The notes under the pieces are model-generated. The model had not been told where the DNA came from and made no database searches. It saw only the letters and a program-made list of their open reading frames with translations. Both the position numbers and the translations under genes were made by a program. A stretch of DNA of 16,083 nt from VRUB01 sp046758085 (GTDB taxonomy: Bacteria > Pseudomonadota > Gammaproteobacteria > Acidiferrobacterales > SPGG2), in the NCBI GenBank assembly GCA_046758085.1, contig JBHHZP010000081.1, positions 1 to 16,083 of the forward strand, written 5' to 3'. Below, in pieces: positions 8,055-15,463 of the stretch. Numbering within the stretch: position 1 is the first letter of the stretch; each line of letters begins with the position of its first letter.

Positions 8055-8430
8055 TGATCGACCGTGGTGGTGACTATGGATCGGCCGCAGCGCCTTCTTG
8101 GGCACTGCCTCGCCCGACATCAACCGGCTGGCTTACAACTCCGACATCGAGTACGTCGTGCCTGTAGATGCCAGCGGCGCGAGCCTCCCGTGCCGAGCTT
8201 CACCGCCGCCTGGGTCGACGGCTACCACGTAAGCCATATCACGGTGGACCTGTCAACGAGCTGGCAGCCGTGCCGATCTAAAACGAGCTGATACGATCCG
8301 CTGAATTCTCCCGACTACGGCCCGGGCGCACGCGCAGAACAACAGTGCCGCGGTCAAGAACGATGGCAGTTACATGGTCTACTTCGGCACCGGTAAGTAC
8401 ATCGAAACCGGCAACAACATCACAATATGA
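8055..8430 (+). pseudogene. Degenerate third pilY1 remnant
   Basis: Two pieces of a pilY1 survive. The first (about 8055-8280) encodes VVVTMD, matching the VVLSMD before the MIDAS of copy 1, then from 8104 ASPDINRLAYNSDI and YVVPVDASGASL. After a one-base deletion near 8185-8192 it continues in another frame as PSFTAAWVDGY...TVDLS. All of these match copy 1 around 4470-4630 and not copy 2. The second piece (8356-8430) encodes KNDGSYMVYFGTGKYIETG then NNIT, equivalent to about 7135-7200 of copy 1, and stops at TGA 8428-8430. Roughly 2.5 kb of the middle, part of the MIDAS region and the whole C-terminal tail are missing. It is non-functional, and lies between pilY1 copy 1 and pilE. Confidence 0.8.
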
Positions 8431-8458
8431 GGTACGCAGCGGCCCCCCCATTTAAACC

Positions 8459-8469
8459 GGACGAACGGT
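8459..8469 (-). promoter_or_regulatory. AlgR-like site upstream of pilE (inverted)
   Basis: The reverse strand reads ACCGTTCGTCC here, an exact match to the AlgR core CCGTTCGTC. It lies about 110 bases upstream of the TATAAT at 8579 and 220 bases before pilE. It is in opposite orientation to the elements at 1129-1215 and 9497-9541 and appears single. Binding is inferred. Confidence 0.4.
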
Positions 8470-8578
8470 GCAACGAGGAACAGGAAAGAGAACGCGCGCC
8501 CCGGTGCCGCGGCAGCAACAGCGCGCCGCCGGGTCCGCGCCCGGCGACGGCCGGTGCGACGCAGCAAACGATAAAGAC

Positions 8579-8584
8579 TATAAT
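8579..8584 (+). promoter_or_regulatory. TATAAT -10 element for pilE
   Basis: A perfect TATAAT lies 104 bases before the pilE ATG. No good -35 hexamer is present at 16-18 bases spacing (GCGACG at 8556), which is compatible with an activator-dependent promoter. The GC-rich stretch 8431-8570 just upstream carries the inverted AlgR-like site and no gene. Confidence 0.35.
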
Positions 8585-8688
8585 CTGCCAAGGGAGCATG
8601 AGCATGGCACGGGTCGATTCGTGCATGCGACACAGGAACCAACATGGCGTCATATGAACCCGGCTTGCCGAGACCAGCGGATCCATAG

Positions 8689-9168
8689 ATGAAATACGCT
8701 CGTTCATACGGTTTTACGCTGGTCGAGCTGATGATCACGGTCGTGGTGCTGGCAATCATCGTCGGCATCGCGTATCCGGGCTACCATACCTATATGATCC
8801 AGACGCGCCGCTCGGACGCACAAATCGCGCTGATGCAAGTAGCCAATCTGGAAGAAAAATTCTTCTCTGCCTGCCCGCAAGTTGGATATACCAATGCGCT
8901 GAGCACTGGTAGCATCCCCGGTTGCGATGGGCTGGGCCTTGCCGATGATTTGTCCCTGGAAAACCACTATCGTCTGACGATTGACACCACCGCCGCCCTG
9001 TGTGGAGGCACGGCGAACACTTGCTTCCGGATCACGGCCGACCCGGACCACGCATCGACGACCGGACAGCAAAAGGGCAACGGCGCCCTGCGGATCGACA
9101 ACACCGGCCTGCGGGAATGGGATAAGGACAACAACAACAGCTTCACATACAAATGGTCCGATAAGTAA
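8689..9168 (+). CDS. pilE: Minor pilin PilE
   Basis: PilE is a PilA-like minor pilin that bridges the tip complex to the major pilin shaft. The leader is only eight residues, MKYARSYG|F9, followed by TLVELMITVVVLAIIVGIAYPGY with the conserved glutamate E13. The TRRSDAQIALMQVANLEEKFF helix is the PilE signature. The globular part has four cysteines (C-P near residue 64, one in PGCDG, then C-GG..NTC), likely disulfides. It ends with the typical KG.GALRIDNTGLREWDKDNN...YKW region. Length is 159 residues, slightly longer than the P. aeruginosa protein. The ribosome site is weak (GCGGA at 8677). In P. aeruginosa pilE is last in the operon directly behind pilY1/pilY2; here it is separated from pilY1 by 826 bases holding a pilY1 fossil, and seems to have its own promoter and terminator. 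Confidence 0.93.
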   Translation: MKYARSYGFTLVELMITVVVLAIIVGIAYPGYHTYMIQTRRSDAQIALMQVANLEEKFFSACPQVGYTNALSTGSIPGCDGLGLADDLSLENHYRLTIDTTAALCGGTANTCFRITADPDHASTTGQQKGNGALRIDNTGLREWDKDNNNSFTYKWSDK

Positions 9169-9208
9169 GGGCGTCGGCCCGCAGGGCCGCACCGCTGCCT
9201 CAAGAGCA

Positions 9209-9231
9209 AAAGCCCGCAAGCTGAGGGCTTT
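9209..9231 (+). terminator. Rho-independent terminator of pilE
   Basis: AAAGCCC (9209-9215) and GGGCTTT (9225-9231) form a seven-base perfect stem with a nine-base loop, followed by a T-containing tail (GTTGTC). It lies 40 bases after the pilE stop, so pilE and minor pilin set 2 are probably separate transcription units. Confidence 0.65.
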
Positions 9232-9347
9232 GTTGTCGCTCGCTGTCATACTCGTCCTCGGCGGTCAGGAACTCCGACAACGCGCTGCGTTGCCCTACCT
9301 CGGCAACTCAGTAACTGCTCCAGGCGTTACCCTACCTCAGGGCTTAA

Positions 9348-9353
9348 TATAAT
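9348..9353 (+). promoter_or_regulatory. TATAAT -10-like element upstream of set 2
   Basis: A perfect TATAAT in an AT-rich pocket (CTTAATATAATTAG) of an otherwise GC-rich region. No convincing -35 is present. It lies upstream of the AlgR-like elements, so a further promoter after 9541 is possible. Confidence 0.25.
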
Positions 9354-9496
9354 TAGACCGTCCCTGGAGTTGTCCGTTCTCTGCGTTGTTTCCAGAGATT
9401 TTCTTTGTGAAAAGGTCTTCCACGGACGCTCCCTTGCTCAAGTACGATATGCGCGCCATTAATCAAGATACACTCCGAACGGCGTGCACGAAGTTT

Positions 9497-9541
9497 ACCG
9501 TTCGTCGGTCGAATCGGTACGCAGCCCAAACCGTTCATCCG
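9497..9541 (+). promoter_or_regulatory. Pair of AlgR/LytTR-like elements before set 2
   Basis: ACCGTTCGTCGG (9497-9508) contains the exact AlgR core CCGTTCGTC. ACCGTTCATCCG (9530-9541) follows exactly 33 bases later, the same distance as between the two best elements before fimT (1150 and 1183). A weaker CTCTTTCATCCG lies at 9543. The 21-base spacer sequences differ between the two loci, so the elements and their distance are conserved rather than the whole region. Regulator binding is inferred. Confidence 0.5.
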
Positions 9542-9724
9542 TCTCTTTCATCCGCCCGCGCGAAATCGTGCGCGCCGGACTAGCAGCAACCGGTCCGTTG
9601 AGCGGCGATATTTTCCCGGATGAAGGGTCCGACTATACCGACGAGCGGGTCGCAAAGACGAAAGGTTGGGGCTGTCCGATGGCTGGGTGGCGATTTCCCT
9701 TCAATCGTTTGACGCGCTGAATAC

Positions 9725-9748
9725 CGGCATCTATACCCATAGATGCCG
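9725..9748 (+). repeat. Perfect 10-base inverted repeat upstream of pilW copy 2
   Basis: CGGCATCTAT (9725-9734) and ATAGATGCCG (9739-9748) are perfectly complementary around ACCC. No T-run follows, so it is unlikely to be a terminator. It is 92 bases before the preferred pilW start and could be an operator or an RNA hairpin in the 5' leader. Confidence 0.5.
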
Positions 9749-9840
9749 CCTTGAATCGTGGCCATCTAAGCCGGGAGGCGACACAGCAGTTCATCGGCAA
9801 TCCGCCGATGCCAAAAGGAAGCAGCACGTCCAGGATACGG

Positions 9841-11055
9841 ATGAAAGGAATTTCGGCACAAACTGCAACTGGATGCCGACAAGCGTGTTCTGACAACGAC
9901 CCGCATACTCGGCCGGATATCGGGCCGAGTCCCCTCGAGCATTCAGCGACAGCTTCTTCGGCAGCATTGCGCGTCCACCCGGCGGGTGGGTGGGCGCCGG
10001 CGCACCGGATCAGCTGCGGGCTGACCCTGGTGGAGACGATGATCGCGATGACAATCGGCCTGATCATTACCGCCGCCGTCGCGCAGGTGTACGCAACGAG
10101 CCGCGCCACCTACCAGCTCACCGCGGGGCTATCGCGCGTGCAGGAAAACGGGCGCTTCGGAATGGAGTTCCTTACGCGTGACGCACGCATGGCCGGCTAT
10201 TCGGGTTGCCTGTCCAAGGCGACCCCGGTGACCAACCATCTTAATAATCCCACGGACTATGCCACCGACCTGGTCCTGGGCCAGCACGTTAACGCACACG
10301 CCTACACCGGCAGCGCCCCGAGCGCCGCGATCAGCGACTGGACCCCGGCGCTGCCCGCTGCGTATTTCACGTCGGGCGATGTCGTGCCCGACACCGATGT
10401 CCTGGTTGTGCGCCGTGCATCGGATCAGTCCGAGCAGGTGTTACCCCCTTACATGCCCACGCCCTCCGCCGCCCTGCACCTCGAGACTGGCAACGGGCTC
10501 GAGATAAACGACATCGTCATCGTTGCCGATTGCCGCAGCGCCGACATGTTCCAGATCACCGGGCCGACGGATCCGTCCACGACCGGCACGCTGAATCACA
10601 ACATCGGCGCGGTCTCGCAGGGCCCCGGCAACACCAGCAAGGACCTGTCGAAGACCTACAATAGCGACGCCGAGATCCTCGAGCTCGTGACCCGCGTCTA
10701 TTACATCGGCCGGCGTAACAATGACCCCAATAACCCGCCGGCGCTCTTCCGCAAGGAGCTCGACGGTGGCGTGCTGGTGACACAGGAGCTGGTCGAGGGC
10801 GTGGAAAACATACAGCTGTACTTTGGCGATGACACCGACAACGACGGCATAGCCAACATCTATCGCACGGCGGATCAGATCGCCAACTGGGCCACAGTCG
10901 TGACGGTGCGCATCGGCCTGCTGGTACGCACGCCGGACAAAGCCGAGCGCGATGTTGACACCAAAACGTATGCGGTAGCGGATACGCTCATCGGTCCATT
11001 TAACGACCGCTACCAGCGCCGGGTTTTCACCTCGACCGTAGATCTGCGCAACTGA
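9841..11055 (+). CDS. pilW: Minor pilin PilW (set 2)
   Basis: A second PilW. The cleavage site reads SCG60|L61-TLVE65-TMIAMTIGLI (numbered from ATG 9841), with Leu in place of the usual Phe at +1. It carries the same blocks as copy 1: ATSRATY, RVQENGRFG, TRDARMAGYSGC, LVTRVYYIG, LFRKE, QELVEGV, NWATVVTVRIGLLVRTPD and a final VDLRN. I chose ATG 9841 because AGGA lies five bases upstream. The frame stays open back to TTG 9751, and a TTG at 9967 would give an 18-residue leader but has no ribosome site. With ATG 9841 the leader is 60 residues, unusually long for a prepilin, and part of it is encoded by a 24-base near-palindrome (9907-9930). Length is 404 residues. pilX copy 2 follows after 13 bases. 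It probably pairs with PilX2 and PilY1-2 as an alternative tip. Confidence 0.88.
   Translation: MKGISAQTATGCRQACSDNDPHTRPDIGPSPLEHSATASSAALRVHPAGGWAPAHRISCGLTLVETMIAMTIGLIITAAVAQVYATSRATYQLTAGLSRVQENGRFGMEFLTRDARMAGYSGCLSKATPVTNHLNNPTDYATDLVLGQHVNAHAYTGSAPSAAISDWTPALPAAYFTSGDVVPDTDVLVVRRASDQSEQVLPPYMPTPSAALHLETGNGLEINDIVIVADCRSADMFQITGPTDPSTTGTLNHNIGAVSQGPGNTSKDLSKTYNSDAEILELVTRVYYIGRRNNDPNNPPALFRKELDGGVLVTQELVEGVENIQLYFGDDTDNDGIANIYRTADQIANWATVVTVRIGLLVRTPDKAERDVDTKTYAVADTLIGPFNDRYQRRVFTSTVDLRN
9907..9930 (+). repeat. Near-palindrome inside the pilW copy 2 leader
   Basis: ACTCGGCC (9907-9914) pairs with GGCCGAGT (9923-9930); the 8-base loop itself contains the palindrome GATATC. It lies in the sequence for the over-long prepilin leader, 177 bases after the hairpin at 9725. 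It could be an operator or RNA fold, or chance in a GC-rich region. Confidence 0.35.
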
Positions 11056-11068
11056 AGAGGGAGTCGCG

Positions 11069-11611
11069 ATGTCCATCAGGATCAGGGAACGTTCGTTCGC
11101 ACATCAACAGGGCGTCGCCTTGATCATGGCGATTGTCTTTCTGCTCATGATGAATCTATTGGCGCTGACTGCGATCAACACCGCCGCGCTCGAGGAGAAG
11201 ATGGCGAACAACACCAGCGACAAGACCGTCGCGTTTCAGGCGGCGGAGTCGGCGCTGCTGGCCGGCGAGATCTGGATCGGCGGCCAGCTCAACAAGCCGG
11301 TGTTTGATCCCGCGAACACCACAGATGGGTTACACCTACGCTCGCTGACGGGGACACCGATCTGGGATGAGTCGACGGGCGTCTGGTCAAGCACCGACAC
11401 GTTCAACTACGCCGGTCTGAGCGGAGTCAGCGCGCAGCCGCGCTACATAATCGAGGACCTGGGAGAGATTACCGACAACAAGGGAAGTCTGGTCTTGCCT
11501 ACCAACTACAAGAGCTCAGGCAAGAATCTGTTTCGCATCACCGCACGCGGCAAGGGGGCGACAGGCACGTCAGTCGCCGTCGTTCAGTCCGTCTACGAGA
11601 GACGCTTCTGA
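11069..11611 (+). CDS. pilX: Minor pilin PilX (set 2)
   Basis: A second PilX. The 15-residue leader ends HQQG15|V16-ALIMAIVFLLMMNLLALTAINTAALEEKMANN, then AFQAAESALLAGEIWIGG. The +5 residue is Met, as in copy 1, so both lack the pilin glutamate. It ends FRITARGKGATGTSVAVVQSVYERRF, parallel to copy 1. Length is 180 residues, and no cysteine pair is evident, unlike copy 1. ATG 11069 is preceded by GAGGGAG at a good distance. It lies 13 bases after pilW copy 2 and 60 bases before pilY1 copy 2, the same arrangement as set 1, so the module seems to have been duplicated as a block. Confidence 0.92.
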   Translation: MSIRIRERSFAHQQGVALIMAIVFLLMMNLLALTAINTAALEEKMANNTSDKTVAFQAAESALLAGEIWIGGQLNKPVFDPANTTDGLHLRSLTGTPIWDESTGVWSSTDTFNYAGLSGVSAQPRYIIEDLGEITDNKGSLVLPTNYKSSGKNLFRITARGKGATGTSVAVVQSVYERRF

Positions 11612-11671
11612 TGCCGGGTCACGGGTGCGCCACTGAGAGCGGGGGATGGCACTGAACCGAGGGTATTACAG

Positions 11672-14600
11672 ATGGCGCGACAAGCAGTGCAACGTTACGA
11701 CCGTGCGGGCCGCTCGAAATCGTATGCAGTAACGCCCGGCGCGGCGCGCCGGAATCATCGCGGCTGCACGTCAGCTCGCCCGGCGCCTTGCTGCGGCATG
11801 GATTGCCAGGCCGACACACGTCGGTCGCGTTTGTGGCTGATCGCGGGCGTGGCCTTATTGTTGCAAATCCCACAAGTAAGTCACGCGGGGCAGCTGAGCC
11901 TGGCCAACTCCCCATTATTCCTCGGGACGGCCGTCGAGCCCAACATCGTGCTGCTGTCCGATGACTCCGGCAGCATGGATTGGGACATCATGACCCTTGG
12001 CAACCAGGGCCGCATCACCCTGGTCGGCGCGGATACTACCACGACCTACAGCTACGTGTTGCCGGCGGCCGACAACAACTACGCCTCCACGAGCAGCAAT
12101 GGCCGCATCCTGCCAAGCGAAGAAGCCGTGCTGGCGACTGCGAACATGCCGGCCGATGCCTACGGTGTCTGGCGCGGGCGATTTTCCGGTTTCAACGTCA
12201 TGTATTACAACCCGGAGATTAGCTACACGCCGTGGTCTGGCGTCGACAGTAGCGGGAACGCGTTCGGCAATATCAACCCCGCCGCGGCACCGCTCGATCC
12301 GTTCGCCGCCACCAGCGCCACCGTGAATCTCACCGTCAACTGGAGCTGGACCGCGGACAATGTGCCCAGGACGACCAGCTGGCGCACGGACATGACTGTT
12401 TCCAACTTCTATCCGGCACGCTATTACACCTGGACAGATACCGATGCCGACGGCACCGTTGACAGCAATGACGCGCACACCCGGATCGAGATCAAGCCGG
12501 GCAACGCGCCTTTTGTCCACGCCAGCGGCGACCGCGGGGACTGCGCCAACCCGCTATCGTGCACCTATGCCGAGGAGATTCAGAACTTCGCCAACTGGTT
12601 CAGCTACAACCGCCGGCGCGAGGCCACGGCCAAGAACGCGATCGGCAACTTGATCGCCGGCGCCAACGGCGTACGCGTCGGCTATGCCACGCTGCACAAC
12701 AACAGCGGTGCGAGCAGGGTCCCGGTCGCGTCGATGAACGCCGATCCCGCAAGCGGCAACAAACGGGCCGTGATCGACGGGCTCTATCGGACCGCATCGA
12801 ACAATGGCACCCCGCTGCGGCAACGATTGCGTGATGTGGGACGCTATTACGAATGCGCTAGCGGCAACATCTTCGGCGCCAGCGGCTCCAATTGCCCGAT
12901 CCTGAATGCCGCCTCCGGCGGCACCTGCCAGCAGAACTTCACCGTGCTGATGACCGACGGCTTTTACAACGGCGCCAGCCCATCTGTTGGCAACCGTGAT
13001 GGCGATGACGACACCATGTTCGACGGCGCGCCTTATGCGGATAATGTCAGCAACACGCTGGCCGATGTCGCCATGCGCTACTATGAGCAGGACCTGGCGC
13101 CGGGCCTGGTGGATGAGGTACCGGTCTCGGCCGGAATCGATAACGCGACCCATCAGCACATGGTGACGTACTCCGTCGCCTTCGGCGTAACTGGCGAGCT
13201 CGACCCGTTTGGCACCAAGACCCCCACCGATGCGACCGACACCGACCCCACGGACCCTGCCTTTAGCTGGACCAACCCTTTTTCCGGCTCAAGCGCACAA
13301 CGCAATGCCCGCAAGATCGACGACCTGTGGCACACCGCGTTCAACGGCCGCGGTACCTTTCTGAGCGCCGGGAACGGCGGTGATCTGAGCAGCGCGCTTT
13401 CGAATGCGCTCGCCAACATTATCGATCGCACCGGCTCGGCGGCTGCGGTGGCGTTGAACTCCGCGTCCTTGAGCACCGACACGCGCATTTTTCAGGCGCG
13501 TTTTAACAGCAGCGAGTGGAGCGGCCAGCTGCGCGCCATCCCGATCGATAGCGACGGCAACCTCGGCGCCGTGTTGTGGGACGCGGGGGATCAACTCAAA
13601 ACCCAGGCGGCGTTCAGCGGCTGGAGCACGAACCGCGAGATCATTACCTGGGACGGTACGGCGGGGATCCCGTTCCGTTGGCCCAGCCTTAACGGCAACC
13701 AGCAGGCGGCATTGAACCGCAACTCATCCGCCGTCACCGATGGCTTCGGGTCACAGCGTGTCGATTATCTGCGCGGCGACGCAAGCAAGGAAAACCTGGC
13801 GCCGTACAGCTTTCGCGTGCGCGACAACGGCTTCAAGCTTGGCGATATTATTCACTCGGCCCCCGTGTTCGTCGGCGCGCCACCCTTTCTCTATCCTGAC
13901 ACGCTCGAGAGCATCGCCTACTCCGCGTTTCGCATCAACCAGCTCGGCCGGACACCCATGGTATATGTCGGCGCCAACGACGGCATGCTGCACGGCTTCG
14001 ACGCCGACACCGGTGAGGAAAAGATCGCCTACGTGCCCTCGCAAGTCTACAACAACCTGAGCGCACTCACGGATCCCGGTTACGCGCACCGCTACCTCGT
14101 AGACGGTGCAGCTACGGCAGGTGATGCGTTCTACAACGGCGCCTGGCACACGATCGTAGTGAGCACCCTGCGCGGTGGTGGCCAGGGAATCTTTGCGCTG
14201 GACGTCACGGATCCATCCAGCTTCAGCGAAACCAATGCGAGCAGCATCGCGCGATGGGAGTTCACGGATTCCGACGACGCCGATCTGGGCTACACCTTCG
14301 GTGTGGCCACGATCGCGAAGATGCATAACGGTAAATGGGCGGTCATTCTCGCTAACGGCTACAACAACACGGAGAATGACGGCGGGTCCACGACCAGCAC
14401 CACCGGCGATGCCGTACTTTACATCATCGACATCGAAACAGGCGCGCTGATTAAAAAAATCAGCACCGAGCGCGGGATGGCCGAGTCCGTCGACGGCACC
14501 ACGCCGAACGGCCTGGCGCCACCCTCTGCGGTCGATGTGAATGGCGATTACGTCGCGGACCTGATCTACGCCGGCGACCTGCAAGGCAACATGTGGAAGT

Positions 14601-15421
14601 TTGACGTCCAGTCCAGCAACCCCGTCAACTGGGATGTGGCGCCAGCCGCAGGTCCGACTCCGCAGCCGCTTTTTGTCGCCAAGGACGCGGCCAATGTCCC
14701 GCAGCCGATCACCTCGCGGCCACAGGTGAGCTTCCATCCTGACGGCGAGAACGGGTTGATGGTCTTTTTCGGTACCGGCAAGTACATGGAAACCGGCGAC
14801 AACTCCACCGCGAGCCCGCAGCAGGTGCAGAGCTTCTACGGCGTCTGGGATGAAAAAGGCACCGCGGGCGGCAACCACACCACGGTCGACAACGCTGACC
14901 TGCAGACACAGACCGTCGGGACCGGGACCTTTGCCAGTGAAACCGTGCGCACGGTCACCAACAACGCAATCGACGCATGGGGCACGGGCACGGGGGAGCA
15001 CATGGGATGGCGCGTGGACCTGCCTGCCACCGCTGAGAAGGTGGTCACCGACTCACTGCTGCGCACGGGCCGGATCATTTTCACCACGCTGGTGCCGAAT
15101 GATTCGCCGTGCGCGGCGGGCGGCACGAGCTGGTTGATGGAACTGAACTTCCGCAACGGCGGGCCGCCGGAGTTCTCCGTCTTCGATCTGAACGAGGACG
15201 GCGCGTTCAATGACAGTGACACCACCACGACGGGTGCATTCGTCATCGGAATCGACCCCGGTCTCGGCGTGATGCCAGAGCCCGTGGTCGTCGACGATCC
15301 GGCGAAAAGTCGTGAGCTCAAGATCGGTACGGGCACCAGCGGCAATGTCAAAGCCATTGCCAACAACCCGGGACCACTTGACAACGCGAACGGCCGGCGG
15401 TCGTGGCGACAAATGCAGTAA
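11672..15421 (+). CDS. pilY1: PilY1 tip adhesin / pilus biogenesis factor (copy 2)
   Basis: A second, full-length PilY1 (1249 residues). The MIDAS motif is D97-D-S99-G-S101, with a later LMTDG loop. The C-terminal propeller starts near residue 715 (KLGDIIHSAPVFVGAP, YVGANDGMLHGFDA, GGGQGIFALDVTDP, YAGDLQGNMWKFD). Calcium-type loops are D955-V-N-G-D-Y-V-A-D963 and, less canonical, D1172-L-N-E-D-G-A-F-N-D. It has RGD twice: residues 288-290 in the N-terminal half and 701-703 in the conserved LRGD segment where copy 1 has RGS. P. aeruginosa PilY1 uses an RGD for integrin binding; whether either works so here is unknown. The ATG at 11672 has GAGGG eight bases upstream but places about 55 residues before the hydrophobic signal core; ATG 11798 (residue 43) would give an ordinary 30-residue Sec signal ending SHA but lacks a ribosome site. 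It ends RRSWRQMQ. Confidence 0.92.
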   Translation: MARQAVQRYDRAGRSKSYAVTPGAARRNHRGCTSARPAPCCGMDCQADTRRSRLWLIAGVALLLQIPQVSHAGQLSLANSPLFLGTAVEPNIVLLSDDSGSMDWDIMTLGNQGRITLVGADTTTTYSYVLPAADNNYASTSSNGRILPSEEAVLATANMPADAYGVWRGRFSGFNVMYYNPEISYTPWSGVDSSGNAFGNINPAAAPLDPFAATSATVNLTVNWSWTADNVPRTTSWRTDMTVSNFYPARYYTWTDTDADGTVDSNDAHTRIEIKPGNAPFVHASGDRGDCANPLSCTYAEEIQNFANWFSYNRRREATAKNAIGNLIAGANGVRVGYATLHNNSGASRVPVASMNADPASGNKRAVIDGLYRTASNNGTPLRQRLRDVGRYYECASGNIFGASGSNCPILNAASGGTCQQNFTVLMTDGFYNGASPSVGNRDGDDDTMFDGAPYADNVSNTLADVAMRYYEQDLAPGLVDEVPVSAGIDNATHQHMVTYSVAFGVTGELDPFGTKTPTDATDTDPTDPAFSWTNPFSGSSAQRNARKIDDLWHTAFNGRGTFLSAGNGGDLSSALSNALANIIDRTGSAAAVALNSASLSTDTRIFQARFNSSEWSGQLRAIPIDSDGNLGAVLWDAGDQLKTQAAFSGWSTNREIITWDGTAGIPFRWPSLNGNQQAALNRNSSAVTDGFGSQRVDYLRGDASKENLAPYSFRVRDNGFKLGDIIHSAPVFVGAPPFLYPDTLESIAYSAFRINQLGRTPMVYVGANDGMLHGFDADTGEEKIAYVPSQVYNNLSALTDPGYAHRYLVDGAATAGDAFYNGAWHTIVVSTLRGGGQGIFALDVTDPSSFSETNASSIARWEFTDSDDADLGYTFGVATIAKMHNGKWAVILANGYNNTENDGGSTTSTTGDAVLYIIDIETGALIKKISTERGMAESVDGTTPNGLAPPSAVDVNGDYVADLIYAGDLQGNMWKFDVQSSNPVNWDVAPAAGPTPQPLFVAKDAANVPQPITSRPQVSFHPDGENGLMVFFGTGKYMETGDNSTASPQQVQSFYGVWDEKGTAGGNHTTVDNADLQTQTVGTGTFASETVRTVTNNAIDAWGTGTGEHMGWRVDLPATAEKVVTDSLLRTGRIIFTTLVPNDSPCAAGGTSWLMELNFRNGGPPEFSVFDLNEDGAFNDSDTTTTGAFVIGIDPGLGVMPEPVVVDDPAKSRELKIGTGTSGNVKAIANNPGPLDNANGRRSWRQMQ

Positions 15422-15463
15422 ACCAATTTACCACTCAACGTAGTGATAAGCGAGGTAATGACA

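Larger units (their letters stand above)
9232..9840 (+). other. Gene-free leader region before minor pilin set 2
   Basis: I see no coding gene in these 609 bases; in particular no prepilin cleavage motif, so fimT and pilV counterparts are absent. It holds a small inverted repeat GTTGCC/GGCAAC (9289-9294/9302-9307), a TATAAT at 9348, two AlgR-like elements (9497 and 9530) and a perfect 10-base hairpin (9725-9748). Short frames here lack ribosome sites or family resemblance. Confidence 0.6.

Noticed and set aside
8601..8628. Sigma54-like GGCAC...TGC upstream of pilE
   Set aside because: The distance between the GG and GC elements is 15 bases rather than the required 10, so it cannot be a -24/-12 promoter.
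9386..9720. Short frames of 60-80 residues before pilW copy 2
   Set aside because: No ribosome sites, no prepilin motif and no recognisable domain; they overlap the regulatory elements.
11080..11100. AACGTTCGTTCG in the start of pilX copy 2, LytTR-like
   Set aside because: It is a single element within coding sequence with no partner at 21 or 33 bases; probably chance.
11816..11860. Twin-arginine-like RR near the signal peptide of PilY1 copy 2
   Set aside because: The context (TRRSRLWL) lacks the Phe-Leu-Lys part of the motif, and PilY1 proteins use the Sec route.
13751..15001. 416-residue reverse-strand frame inside pilY1 copy 2
   Set aside because: It is antisense to a clearly coding PilY1 domain; long shadow frames are expected in GC-rich genes and the translation shows no domain.
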